In this document: positions 17,896 through 26,402 of the stretch, piece by piece
Numbering within the stretch: the stretch's first letter is position 1
How the letters are laid out: each line of letters begins with the position of its first letter
DNA from: Streptomyces sp. NBC_01237
Lineage (GTDB): Bacteria; Actinomycetota; Actinomycetes; Streptomycetales; Streptomycetaceae
Reading direction: 5' to 3'
DNA length: 64,000 bases
Assembly: GCF_035917275.1 (NCBI RefSeq)
Contig: NZ_CP108508.1
Coordinates: forward strand, 2,356,001-2,420,000
The notes under the pieces: generated by a model
Told to the model about the DNA's origin: nothing
Seen by the model: the letters and a program-made list of their open reading frames with translations, nothing else
Database searches by the model: none
Program-made: the position numbers and the translations under genes

Positions 17896-19470
17896 ATGAC
17901 CACGACAGACGCCGTTCCCGGGACCGCAGACGCCGTTGCCCCGGGCGCCGTTTCCGATGCCTCTGGCGCCGTTTCCGAGACCTTGGCCGACCTCGTCGCC
18001 GCCGAGGACGTGCTGCTCTTCGTCAATGCGGCGATCACCGCGACCGGGCAGCGTGAATTCCACTCGGGGGCGTACCAGCAGCAGTTGTCGCTGGACTTCC
18101 TGCATGAGTACGTACGGGTCAACTACCGCCGGGTGTACGCCTCTTCGCTCGCCCTGGACATCAACGACCACAATGCCGCGCTCATCGTACGGAGCCTGCT
18201 GGAGACCGCCGCCGACGCGAGTGCCGAGGAGCGGCGCACCGAGGGGCGGCTGATCGCGGCGCGGCTGGCGGTGCTGCCGCCGCAGCGCGTCTACCGGCTG
18301 TTCGGTGCGCTGCGCCGGGCCAAGGTCAACAACCGGCGCACGCGGGCGATCATGCGCGACTGGCTGGCCGCCCGGCCGGACCTGGCCCACGACGCGGTGA
18401 AGTACCGCGGCGGGCTGAAGACGGCCGCCCGCCACGTCCATCTGCGGTGCCCGGAGGGTGACGGGCCGCTGGGCGAGGTGGGTGCGTTCCTGTTCCGGTC
18501 AGGGAAGCAGCCGCGCTACCGGCACGGGCTGCTGGACGCCTGGCGCCGGGCCCACTACGAGCAGGGTGCCGTCCACGAGCTGCCGTTCACCGTCGCCGAG
18601 GGCTTCGCCGCCCGGCACGGGATGAAGCGTGAGGTGTTCCTGGAGCGGGCGGCGCCCGGGATGACGCGGCTGGAGCGGCTGCGCACCTTGGGGCAGCGGT
18701 CCACCGGCGCCGAGCCGCGGCGGCCCTCGGACATCGATCTGACCGTGATGCCGCTGACCCGGCTCGCCCTGTACGTACTGTCGCTCGGCTTCGACGTGCG
18801 GGCGGCCGACCGTGCGGAGCTGACCGGTGCGCTGCGTGCCGCGGCCCGCCGGGCGGCGGGTCCGTACGCCGGGAGCTGGGGGCGGGTGGCCGCCGTGCTC
18901 GACGACAGTTACTCCTCGTCCGGGTCGGGCCAGAAGCGCCGTCGTCCGCTCGCCGTGGCGCTGGCCTGCCATTTCCTGCTGGAGGCGCTGGCCGCACCCG
19001 GCGCGTACCGCCCGCTGTGGACTTCGGGCTCCACCGATCCGCTGCTCGTACGCCCCTGGGGGCCGACCCCGCTGGGGATGCGCGTCCTGGACGCGCTGGA
19101 GCCCGGTTCCGGAGGCGCGCCCGACCGGCTGATCATCGTGTCGGACGGCTGGGACAACGCGCCGCCCGGACTCGCGGGCGAGGTGCTGCGGGTGTGGCGG
19201 ACGCGGCTGGATCCCGGGCGGCGGACGGCGGCCGTGCACCTGAACCCCGTATACGACGCGGACGGTTTCGATGTCCGCCGGCTGGCACCGAGTGTGCCGA
19301 CGGCAGGGGTCCGGGACGCGGAGGATCTGCCGTCGCTGGTGGAGATCGCGCAGTTCGCGGAGGGGCGTACGGGGCTCGGTGAGCTGTACGCGTACCTGGA
19401 CCGGCAGGTGGCGCGCTTCCTGGACGGCGGGGCGGGCGACGAGGTACGGATGGAGGGGACGGCACGGTGA
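17896..19470 (+). CDS. TROVE (Ro60-like) RNA-binding/vWA domain protein
   Basis: A 524-aa protein, close to the length of Ro60/Rsr (about 530-540 aa). An Ala-rich N-terminus is followed by a helical repeat region (about 35-330) that I read as a TROVE-type HEAT-like ring. It includes the stretch MPLTRLALYVLSLGFDVR, similar to MPLTALLRNL of Ro60. The C-terminal vWA-like domain has the metal-ion site D-x-S-x-S (DDSYS, residues 336-340) and IIVSDGWDN near 415. Ro60 proteins bind Y RNAs and misfolded RNAs. The stop overlaps the start of the ARPP-2-like gene (GTGA). No Y-RNA-like sequence was found within 200 bp. The family call rests on recalled similarity. Confidence 0.6.
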   Translation: MTTTDAVPGTADAVAPGAVSDASGAVSETLADLVAAEDVLLFVNAAITATGQREFHSGAYQQQLSLDFLHEYVRVNYRRVYASSLALDINDHNAALIVRSLLETAADASAEERRTEGRLIAARLAVLPPQRVYRLFGALRRAKVNNRRTRAIMRDWLAARPDLAHDAVKYRGGLKTAARHVHLRCPEGDGPLGEVGAFLFRSGKQPRYRHGLLDAWRRAHYEQGAVHELPFTVAEGFAARHGMKREVFLERAAPGMTRLERLRTLGQRSTGAEPRRPSDIDLTVMPLTRLALYVLSLGFDVRAADRAELTGALRAAARRAAGPYAGSWGRVAAVLDDSYSSSGSGQKRRRPLAVALACHFLLEALAAPGAYRPLWTSGSTDPLLVRPWGPTPLGMRVLDALEPGSGGAPDRLIIVSDGWDNAPPGLAGEVLRVWRTRLDPGRRTAAVHLNPVYDADGFDVRRLAPSVPTAGVRDAEDLPSLVEIAQFAEGRTGLGELYAYLDRQVARFLDGGAGDEVRMEGTAR

Positions 19471-20585
19471 ACAGGCTGGATCTGGGCGGCCTCGCGGTCC
19501 GGCCCGCGCAGGTGTGGGGCGGCGTCCGGCTGGTCCCGCTGGTACGCGAGGAGCCGGTGGCGGGCCTGCGGCTGCACCGGGAGGTCTACGGGGGCTTCGG
19601 CGCGGGCCTGGTGGAGGCCGGCCCGCGCACGCACTACGCCTCGTACATCCCGCACGGTCTCGTCGCCGACTGGTCGGGCGAGGGGGCGCAGTCGGCGGCG
19701 TACGGTACGCAGCTCGACGACGGCACCCCGGCGCGCACGGTCCGGCTGCCGAAGTACCGGCATCACCGGATGGCCAAGCGGCGGCCCGGCGACCGGCTGC
19801 GCTTCCTGCCGCTGCACCTGGCCCTGGAGGGCTATCTCGCCCTGCACTTCGGCGGCCCCTCGGTCGCCTGGGAGGAGTGGTCGCGCCAGGCGCTGCGCGA
19901 GGGGCTCTCGCCGCGCGCCGAGGACGCCTACCTCGGCTGGTCGGTGCGCGGCCTCGGTGACGCGCTGCGGATCTTCGAGATCCATCCCGGCCAGTGCGGC
20001 GTCATGGTGTACGTCTCCGACGCGCTCGCCGCCGCCTTCGTGCTGCCGCACCCGGAGGACTACCGGCTGCTGCACGCCACGCTGGTGGAGGACCTGTTCG
20101 GGGAGCTGGTGCACCAGTACGCGATGTACGGGGCGCCGGTGGCGGAGTTCGGGGCGCGGATCCGGGACGGCGCCGGTCTGCGGACGCTGGATGATCTGCG
20201 GGCTGCCGCGCGGGCGCAGGAGCGGGCGTGGACGGAGGCGCACGACACCCTGTTCGCACGGGAGCTGCTGGATTCGTCGTACGGGTTCGACCGGGTGTAC
20301 CGGATGGGTTCGTTCACCCTGTGGCGGTTCCTGCCTCCGTTCGTACGGGACGGGAGCGGTCAGCACATCGGGGAGACGATCACCGACCACCGCGGGCAGG
20401 TCGCCTATCTGAAGACGTTCCGGCTCTCCGACGCCCAGGTCAGGCGGGGGTATCTGCTGCGCACGCTGTTCGACGCGGACTGGTCGCTGTCCCGGGCCGC
20501 CGTGACGCTGGGGACGACCGGGGAGGAGCTGGCGCGGCGGCTCCGGGCGGCGGGATTCGCCGCGCTGCTCAAGGGCCATGTGTAG
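19467..20585 (+). CDS. ARPP-2-like protein, partner of the TROVE protein
   Basis: A 372-aa cytoplasmic protein beginning at a GTG that overlaps the TROVE stop. It resembles proteins I recall being annotated ARPP-2 (ARG and rhodanese-phosphatase-associated protein), with the conserved opening AVRPAQVWGGVRLVPLVREE, the central IFEIHPGQCGVMVYVSDALA, and YRMGSFTLWRFLPPF. The C-terminus (about 335-370, DADWSLSRAAVTLGTTGEEL) looks like a Fis-type helix-turn-helix. ARPP proteins were predicted in gene neighbourhoods linked to RNA and nucleotide-based conflict or repair systems. Coupling to a TROVE gene fits an RNA-related role, but no biochemistry is known to me. Confidence 0.55.
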   Translation: MNRLDLGGLAVRPAQVWGGVRLVPLVREEPVAGLRLHREVYGGFGAGLVEAGPRTHYASYIPHGLVADWSGEGAQSAAYGTQLDDGTPARTVRLPKYRHHRMAKRRPGDRLRFLPLHLALEGYLALHFGGPSVAWEEWSRQALREGLSPRAEDAYLGWSVRGLGDALRIFEIHPGQCGVMVYVSDALAAAFVLPHPEDYRLLHATLVEDLFGELVHQYAMYGAPVAEFGARIRDGAGLRTLDDLRAAARAQERAWTEAHDTLFARELLDSSYGFDRVYRMGSFTLWRFLPPFVRDGSGQHIGETITDHRGQVAYLKTFRLSDAQVRRGYLLRTLFDADWSLSRAAVTLGTTGEELARRLRAAGFAALLKGHV

Positions 20586-20651
20586 GGCTGTCCGGCGCCC
20601 GGGGGCGGCCGGTCCGACGCCCGGGGACCGGGCGTCACGGGGGAAACCCAG

Positions 20652-20689
20652 GTAACACGGGGTTCACATCCGGGCAACGGACGGGAAAT
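20652..20689. promoter_or_regulatory. GlnR-like operator of glnII
   Basis: Four 5-bp boxes at 11-bp steps: GTAAC (20652-20656), TTCAC (20663-20667), GCAAC (20674-20678) and GAAAT (20685-20689). The outer boxes fit the GlnR consensus well and the inner two fit poorly. The site is 56 bp before the glnII start, and glnII is a known GlnR target in Streptomyces. Confidence 0.65.
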
Positions 20690-20744
20690 CGCGTCTTGCG
20701 AAGCTGCGCGGTAGAGACCGCAGCACCCGCAAAGGATGGCGTCC

Positions 20745-21779
20745 GTGACGTTCAAGGCTGAGTACATCTGGATCGACGGCACCGAGCCGACCGCCAAGCT
20801 TCGTTCGAAGACGAAGATCATGGCCGGATCCCCCTCGCAGGACGTGGCGGAGCTGCCCATCTGGGGCTTCGACGGTTCGAGCACCAACCAGGCGGAGGGC
20901 CACGCCTCCGACCGGGTGCTGAAGCCGGTCTTCAGCTGTCCGGACCCGATCCGCGGCGGCGACGACATCCTCGTCCTGTGCGAGGTCTTCCACATCGACA
21001 TGACGCCGCACGAGTCCAACACCCGTGCCGTGCTGCGTCCGTTCGCCGAGCGGTTCGCGGGCCAGGAGCCGATCTTCGGCATCGAGCAGGAGTACACCTT
21101 CTTCGACGGCCACCGGCCGCTCGGCTTCCCCGAGAGCGGCTTCCCGGCCGCGCAGGGCGGCTATTACTGCGGTGTCGGCGCCGACGAGATCTTCGGCCGT
21201 GACATCGTCGAGAAGCACCTGGACAACTGTCTGCGGGCGGGGCTGGGCATCTCCGGCATCAACGCCGAGGTCATGCCGGGCCAGTGGGAGTTCCAGGTGG
21301 GCCCGCTGTCCCCGCTGGAGGTCTCCGACCAGCTGTGGATCGCCCGCTGGCTGCTGTACCGCACCGCCGAGGACTTCAACGTCTCCGCGACCCTGGACCC
21401 GAAGCCGGTCAAGGGCGACTGGAACGGCGCGGGCGCGCACACCAACTTCTCCACCAAGGCGATGCGCGAGGGTTACGACGCGATCATCACCGCGTGCGAG
21501 TCGCTGGGCGAGGGCTCCAAGCCGATGGACCACGTCAAGAACTACGGCGCGGGCATCGACGACCGGCTGACCGGTCTGCACGAGACCGCCCCGTGGAACG
21601 AGTACAGCTACGGCGTCTCCGACCGCGGCGCCTCGGTCCGCATCCCGTGGCAGGTCGAGCAGGACCGCAAGGGCTACATCGAGGACCGCCGTCCGAACGC
21701 CAACGTCGACCCGTACGTCGTGACGCGGCTGATCGTCGACACCTGCTGCACCGCGCTGGAGAAGGCCGACCAGGTCTGA
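20745..21779 (+). CDS. glnII: Type II glutamine synthetase GlnII
   Basis: A 344-aa eukaryote-type glutamine synthetase (GSII), a heat-labile second enzyme for ammonium assimilation found in Streptomyces and rhizobia. Signatures are WGFDGSSTNQAEG near the N-terminus, the active-site motif GIEQEYTFFDG, and KPVKGDWNGAGAHTNFSTK for nucleotide and ammonium sites. It lacks the Tyr adenylylation loop of GSI, so GlnE should not regulate it. An ATG at 20736 overlaps the ribosome-binding site AAAGGA, whereas the GTG at 20745 has correct spacing and is chosen. A GlnR-like operator precedes it and a strong hairpin follows. Confidence 0.95.
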   Translation: MTFKAEYIWIDGTEPTAKLRSKTKIMAGSPSQDVAELPIWGFDGSSTNQAEGHASDRVLKPVFSCPDPIRGGDDILVLCEVFHIDMTPHESNTRAVLRPFAERFAGQEPIFGIEQEYTFFDGHRPLGFPESGFPAAQGGYYCGVGADEIFGRDIVEKHLDNCLRAGLGISGINAEVMPGQWEFQVGPLSPLEVSDQLWIARWLLYRTAEDFNVSATLDPKPVKGDWNGAGAHTNFSTKAMREGYDAIITACESLGEGSKPMDHVKNYGAGIDDRLTGLHETAPWNEYSYGVSDRGASVRIPWQVEQDRKGYIEDRRPNANVDPYVVTRLIVDTCCTALEKADQV

Positions 21780-21799
21780 TCCCGCGCTGTCCCGCGTAC

Positions 21800-21843
21800 G
21801 GCAGGGGGCCGCCCACCGGTGTTCCGGTGGGCGGCCCCCTGCC
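21800..21843 (+). terminator. glnII terminator
   Basis: A perfect 20-bp stem (GGCAGGGGGCCGCCCACCGG and its complement) with a 4-bp loop, 20 bp after the glnII stop. Confidence 0.85.
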
Positions 21844-21910
21844 GTGGTCGTTCTCCGGCCGGCTGTCGCCGCCACCGCCGGTTGTCAGTGGCGCGTGTCA
21901 GGGTTGAACC

Positions 21911-22819
21911 ATGCTCGATATCAAGGTGGAGACCGAGAACTCCGAGACGCACACCCGTATTTCGCCGGACGCCCTGAGCGACCTGGTGCACCGCATCGGC
22001 GGTCGCAAGGACCGTTTCCTGGTGGTGCAGCGCGTTCCGGACCGGCCGGGATTCTTCGTGCAGGTCTGGCACGAGGAGGGCGCGGAATACCAGCTGGAGT
22101 ACCGCGCCGGCGGCCCCCGGGACCACTTCCGCGCAGCGGTCGGCTCCCCGGACCGGGTGGCCGGGGCGATGGTGCGGTGGGCGCGCCAGGACTCCGCGTG
22201 GGACGCGGGCATCGAGTGGGCGGACGCCGAGTTGCCCGCAGCCGATCCGGTGCCGGAGCTCGCCCCGGAGATCCGGGAGCAGTTGGAGGACCGGATCCGG
22301 CTGTCGCTGCGCGGCGGTTACGGCACGGTGGACTCGCTCACCGGGACGGCCGAGGACTATCTCGTCAAGGACGGGGTCCACCCCGTCACCAGGGCGCAGG
22401 CCCGCGAGCTGGTGGAACGGCTGTGGCTGGAGCGGGTGGACGAGCAGACCCGTTGGACGGACGTCACCGACGCGGACCGGCTGGAGCGGGCGTTCGCCGC
22501 ACTGGAGGGGCGCGGGATAACGGCCCGTGAGCACTTCACCTGCTGCCGCTCCTGCGGGCTGAGCGAGATCCGCGCGGAGAACGAGCAGGCGCGCGGCTTC
22601 GTCTTCTTCCACACACAGAACACCGACGGCGCCGCCTCGGGGCACGGCCTCTCGCTGTACTACGGCGGGTTCGACGGGACCGAGGGGACCACCACGGACG
22701 TGGGTCAGGAGGTCGTGGCGGCCCTGCGCGAGGAGGGGCTGACGGTGAAGTGGGCCGGTTCGCCGGACAACGCGATCGAGGTGGACGCTCTGGACTGGCG
22801 CAAGCGGCTGATCGGCTGA
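21911..22819 (+). CDS. DUF6891-like hypothetical protein
   Basis: A 302-aa acidic cytoplasmic protein. The N-terminal 110 residues form a beta-rich region (ISPDALSDLVHRIGGRKDRF, then FFVQVWHEEGAEYQLEYRAG). The C-terminal part (about 125-300) resembles the DUF6891 domain, with the cysteine motif FTCCRSCGLSEI, then ARGFVFFHTQNTDGA and SLYYGGFDG. Paired cysteines (CCRSC) might bind zinc. It starts 67 bp after the glnII terminator and so has its own promoter. No role in nitrogen metabolism is evident. Confidence 0.65.
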   Translation: MLDIKVETENSETHTRISPDALSDLVHRIGGRKDRFLVVQRVPDRPGFFVQVWHEEGAEYQLEYRAGGPRDHFRAAVGSPDRVAGAMVRWARQDSAWDAGIEWADAELPAADPVPELAPEIREQLEDRIRLSLRGGYGTVDSLTGTAEDYLVKDGVHPVTRAQARELVERLWLERVDEQTRWTDVTDADRLERAFAALEGRGITAREHFTCCRSCGLSEIRAENEQARGFVFFHTQNTDGAASGHGLSLYYGGFDGTEGTTTDVGQEVVAALREEGLTVKWAGSPDNAIEVDALDWRKRLIG

Positions 22820-22870
22820 GCGGATCGACGTGGGGGGGACAAGGAGGGGATCGACGCGGGAAGACGAGGA

Positions 22871-22912
22871 CGGGACGGGGAGAGGGACGGCGCGGGACGG
22901 GGAGAGGGACGG
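22871..22912. repeat. 22-bp-period tandem repeat, two copies
   Basis: CGGGACGGGGAGAGGGACGG occurs at 22871-22890 and again at 22893-22912. It is G-rich on the plus strand and lies just after the DUF6891-like gene. It may be a slippage product; no function is seen. Confidence 0.5.
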
Positions 22913-23085
22913 TGCGGGGCGGGGAACACCGCCCGGTGGCACGGAAAGTACCGCCCCGTGAGCACGGAGCGTACGGGCGGTGAGCAGGGGGCGTACGCGA
23001 GCGGTGAGGCAGGTAACACCAAGGGTCCGTATCGACGGGTGAGAGGACCCTCCTGCCCTGCCGCAATCTCTGCTTCAATGGGGAC

Positions 23086-23205
23086 ATGGCCAGCTTCCAG
23101 CACATCGCGTCGGGTCCCAGCGACCTAGAGCCGTTCTGGCCTTCCCGTCAGCATCATGACTTCGACCGGGTGTGTTGCCGCGCGTGGAACGCGCAGGCCC
23201 TCTAA
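23086..23205 (+). CDS. Possible 39-aa leader peptide upstream of the winged-helix regulator
   Basis: ATG to TAA encodes 39 residues beginning MASFQHIASG and ending CCRAWNAQAL. There is a Cys-Cys-Arg cluster near the end and a His-His pair in the middle. The ORF ends 81 bp before the regulator gene. A purine-rich site (ATGGGGAC) sits a few bases before the ATG. Short cysteine-containing leader peptides occur upstream of several actinobacterial operons, and this one could couple translation to expression of the regulator. The call depends on conservation that cannot be tested here. Confidence 0.4.
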   Translation: MASFQHIASGPSDLEPFWPSRQHHDFDRVCCRAWNAQAL

Positions 23206-23286
23206 AGCCGCTCACCCGGCCTTCGGTCCGCGCGCACGACGCAAGTCCGTCCTTGACGACTCCTCGCGCGAAAGAGCTGACCCTTC

Positions 23287-23961
23287 ATGGCGAACACTCG
23301 TACCTTCTCCACCGCTTCCGCTGCCACCGCGGCGCCCGCCGCGGCCACCACCGCCCGCCCCCTCTCCCCCAACCGGCACCGGCTGCGCGCCGTCGACCGT
23401 GACGAGGTCGTCCGGATCTCCGACGTGGCCGACTTCCTGCCGCCGGGTGCCACCTGGCTGCCCGCGCCTCAGCACACCCTTCCCGCGCTGCCCGGCCACC
23501 CGCCGATGATCGGTTACCTGGTGCTCGTACCGGCCGATCAGCAGCCGGCCATCGCCGGAGCGGTCGCCGCCTCCCAGCACCGGCAGGCCGACCGGACCGG
23601 TGAGCGGCAGTTCGACCGGGCGGACCGGCTGCCGGTCGCCCAGCACTTCGTACCGGAGGCGGTCGACGCGGCCCAGCCGGCCGGGCCCGTCCGGATCGAC
23701 GCGACCCGGCGCACCGCCGCGGTGGACGGCAGGACGCTGGATCTGACGTACCTGGAGTTCGAGCTGCTGGCCCACCTGGTGGCGCATCCGCACCGGGTGC
23801 ACACCCGCGATCAGCTGGTGACCACGGTCTGGGGCTACGGGCACGTGGGCGACGGGCGCACCGTCGATGTCCATGTGGCCCGGCTGCGCCGCAAGCTGGG
23901 CGCCGAGTACCGCCGCTCCATCCAGACGGTCCGGCGGGTGGGCTACAAGTACGCCCCCTGA
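23287..23961 (+). CDS. Winged-helix (OmpR-type) regulator without receiver domain; possible GlnRII
   Basis: A 224-aa protein. An Ala-rich N-terminus (1-35) and a variable middle (to about 130) carry none of the Asp phosphorylation-site motifs of a receiver domain. Residues about 135-224 form an OmpR/PhoB winged helix: LTYLEFELLAHLVAHPHRVH, then the recognition segment RTVDVHVARLRRKLG and the closing TVRRVGYKYAP. In S. coelicolor the OmpR-like regulator GlnRII is encoded shortly downstream of glnII, and this gene holds that position. The identity is inferred from location and domain type. A 39-codon ORF and a long leader lie upstream. Confidence 0.75.
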   Translation: MANTRTFSTASAATAAPAAATTARPLSPNRHRLRAVDRDEVVRISDVADFLPPGATWLPAPQHTLPALPGHPPMIGYLVLVPADQQPAIAGAVAASQHRQADRTGERQFDRADRLPVAQHFVPEAVDAAQPAGPVRIDATRRTAAVDGRTLDLTYLEFELLAHLVAHPHRVHTRDQLVTTVWGYGHVGDGRTVDVHVARLRRKLGAEYRRSIQTVRRVGYKYAP

Positions 23962-23981
23962 CGGGCCCGAGTCGGGCTTAT

Positions 23982-24019
23982 GTGGCCCGGCCCCCGGCAC
24001 GAACCGGGGGCCGGGCCAC
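23982..24019. terminator. Bidirectional terminator between convergent genes
   Basis: A perfect 16-bp stem (GTGGCCCGGCCCCCGG and its complement) with a 6-bp loop lies between the winged-helix gene and the MMPL gene, 20 bp after the first stop. Confidence 0.85.
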
Positions 24020-24034
24020 GTTGCCGTGTGCGGG

Positions 24035-26167
24035 TCAGCCGCGCGTTCCGGCCCCCGCCGTGACCGCGGTCCCGTCCGGTGCCGGGGCGTCGTGCTCCAG
24101 GCTCGGCAGCCGGGAAAGTCCGCGCGGGGTGCGCCAGTTCCGCTCGCCGAGCAGCAGCATGACGGAGGGCAGCAGGACCATCCGTACGACCGTGGCGTCC
24201 AGCAGCACCGCCACCGCCAGGCCGACGCCCATCTGCTGCATGTCCTGCATGGACAGGGTCCCGAAGACCGCGAACACCGCCACCATGATCGCCGCCGCAC
24301 CGGTCACCGCACCGGCCGTGTGCCGGATGCCGGTGTCGATCGCGGTCCGGTTGTCCGCGCCGCCGAGGCGGGCCTCACGGATCCGGGAGACCACGAACAC
24401 GTGGTAGTCCATGGACAGTCCGAACAGGACCACCAGGACGAACAACGGCATCCAGGACTCGATGGCGCCGACGCCTTCGGAGCCGATCAGCGAGGCACCC
24501 CAGCCGTGCTGGAAGACGGCGACCATCACACCGTAGGCGGCGCCCACGGAGAGCAGGTTGAGCAGGATCGAGGTCACCGCGATGACGTACGAGCGGAAGC
24601 AGAACAGCATCAGCAGGAAGGTCACCACCGTGATGAACGCGAAGACCGGGACCATGCCGCGCTTCAGCTGATCGTTGAAGTCGACGGAATTCGCGAGTTC
24701 CCCGGCCACATACGCCTGGGCCCCCGTGCCGTCGAAGGCGTCCGGTACCCGTTCCTCGCGCAGCTCGGCCAGATCCGCCTTGCCGCCCGGCAGCGGTACC
24801 TCGATCTCCGCGACGTTCCGCGCGGCGTGGACGGTCACCTTGTCGAAGGAGCCGAGCGCCCTGCGGAGTTCCGGCGTGCCGATGTCGTCCGCCGAGACCA
24901 CGACGAGGGCCGGGGCGGGGCCGCCGGGGAAGCTGTCGGTGATGTGCCGGTGGGCGACCGCGAGCGCCGAGTCCGAGCCGAACTGCTTCTCCAGTCCGAG
25001 TGCCTCGGTCTTCATGCCGAGGGCGGGTGCCGCCAGGGCGAGCAGGACCAGGACGGCGCCGACGGCGAAGACCTTGGGCCGGGCCAGGACCGGGCCCAGC
25101 ACGGTGCCGGCGATGCCTCCTGCGGGCCGCACGCCCCGCTTGCCACGCCGGTTCAGCAGCGGTACGCGTCCCGCGTCGATCCGGTCGCCGAGCCAGGACA
25201 GCAGGGCCGGCAGCACTGTCACGGAGCCCAGCATCGCGATGAACACGACGATGATCGTGGCGAGCGCGAACCCCTTGAACAGCAGCAGTCCGGACAGGAA
25301 CATGCCGCCCATGGCCACCATCACGGTCACGCCGGAGACGAGCACGGCCCGGCCGCTGGTCGCCGCCGCGATCCGCAGCGCCGTCTCGGCGTCCCGGCCC
25401 GCGGCCCGCTCGTCACGTTCGCGGCGCAGATAGAACAGGCAGTAGTCGACGCCGACGGCGAAGCCCATCAGGAACATCACGGAGTACGTGGTCTGGAACA
25501 GGTGCAGCTGGTGGCTGGCGAGCGAGAGCAGACCGAAGGCGGCCATGCACGCGGTCAGCGCGAGCCCCACCGGGAGCAGGGCGGCCACCACGGCGCCGAA
25601 GGCCACGAGCAGAATGCCCAGCGCCAGCGGTACGGCGGTGAACTCGGCCTTCTTGAAGTCCTCGGCGAGCAGGTCGCCGAGCCACTTGCCCGCGCTGGCC
25701 TCGCCGAACTGGTGGATCTCGACGTCCCCGTGTTCCTTCCCGGCCGACGCGACCGCGTCCAGCACCGGCTGCACCCGGTCGGCGGCGGTCGCCGCGTCGC
25801 CCTTCATCTCGAAGGTGATCAGGGCGTCCCTGCCGTCCTCGGAGGGGACGGGCTCCGCGAGGTTGCGTACCTCGCCGGTCTTCCGCACGGCGGCGGAGAC
25901 GTCCCGGGCGGCCGCCTTCCACTCCCCGGCGGCGGACGCGGACACCATGACCAGCTCGCCCGCGGGTTTGTCGAGCCCGGCGTCGGAGAGGATCCGCTCC
26001 GCGCGGACCGAGTCACCGGCGCCGTTCTCCGCGTCGGTCATCTCGACCATGCCGGACGCTCCGCCGATGCCCGTGGCGAGCACGACGAAGAGCAACCAGC
26101 CGAGAATGGCCGTTTTGCGGTGGTGCGCGCTCCACACACCGATGCGTGCCGCGAGGTTGCGCCTCAT
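24035..26167 (-). CDS. MMPL family RND-type transporter
   Basis: A 710-aa integral membrane protein with the MMPL layout: a first membrane helix (TAILGWLLFVVLATGIGGAS), a large extracellular loop (about 40-165), a block of five or six helices, a second extracellular loop (about 375-480), and a second block. The proton-relay-type motif MGFAVGVDYCLFYLRRERDE near 225 and its repeat LFGLSMDYHVFVVSRIREAR near 590 are typical of MmpL and HpnN-type exporters. Such proteins export lipids or hydrophobic compounds using the proton gradient. It is divergent from the two-component system, which may regulate it. The start is the ATG opening MRRNLAARIG. Confidence 0.85.
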   Translation of the reverse strand: MRRNLAARIGVWSAHHRKTAILGWLLFVVLATGIGGASGMVEMTDAENGAGDSVRAERILSDAGLDKPAGELVMVSASAAGEWKAAARDVSAAVRKTGEVRNLAEPVPSEDGRDALITFEMKGDAATAADRVQPVLDAVASAGKEHGDVEIHQFGEASAGKWLGDLLAEDFKKAEFTAVPLALGILLVAFGAVVAALLPVGLALTACMAAFGLLSLASHQLHLFQTTYSVMFLMGFAVGVDYCLFYLRRERDERAAGRDAETALRIAAATSGRAVLVSGVTVMVAMGGMFLSGLLLFKGFALATIIVVFIAMLGSVTVLPALLSWLGDRIDAGRVPLLNRRGKRGVRPAGGIAGTVLGPVLARPKVFAVGAVLVLLALAAPALGMKTEALGLEKQFGSDSALAVAHRHITDSFPGGPAPALVVVSADDIGTPELRRALGSFDKVTVHAARNVAEIEVPLPGGKADLAELREERVPDAFDGTGAQAYVAGELANSVDFNDQLKRGMVPVFAFITVVTFLLMLFCFRSYVIAVTSILLNLLSVGAAYGVMVAVFQHGWGASLIGSEGVGAIESWMPLFVLVVLFGLSMDYHVFVVSRIREARLGGADNRTAIDTGIRHTAGAVTGAAAIMVAVFAVFGTLSMQDMQQMGVGLAVAVLLDATVVRMVLLPSVMLLLGERNWRTPRGLSRLPSLEHDAPAPDGTAVTAGAGTRG

Positions 26168-26402
26168 GCGGTTTTCGCCCCCAGAAAGTAAACGTCGGAC
26201 AGGACGCTGACGAATCTAGGGACGGCGGGCCGCCCTCCCCAGCCGTCGAAGCACCCACTGCCCGAGCCGTAGGGCGAGGTCGGGGGGTGGTGCCAGGTAC
26301 ACCCCCGCGCGGGTGGCGAACCGGCTCACGCCCGTGGCCCCGCCCGGGTGAGACTGTCCTCGGACCGGGATCTGCTCGGGTCCCGCGAGGGGAGATACCA
26401 CC

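Larger units (their letters stand above)
22820..23286. other. 467-bp intergenic region with repeats and a leader ORF
   Basis: The first part is a purine-rich G-heavy stretch with a tandem repeat (22871-22912). The second part carries a possible 39-codon leader ORF (23086-23205) and about 80 bp of untranslated DNA before the winged-helix gene. No larger gene fits here. Confidence 0.6.
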
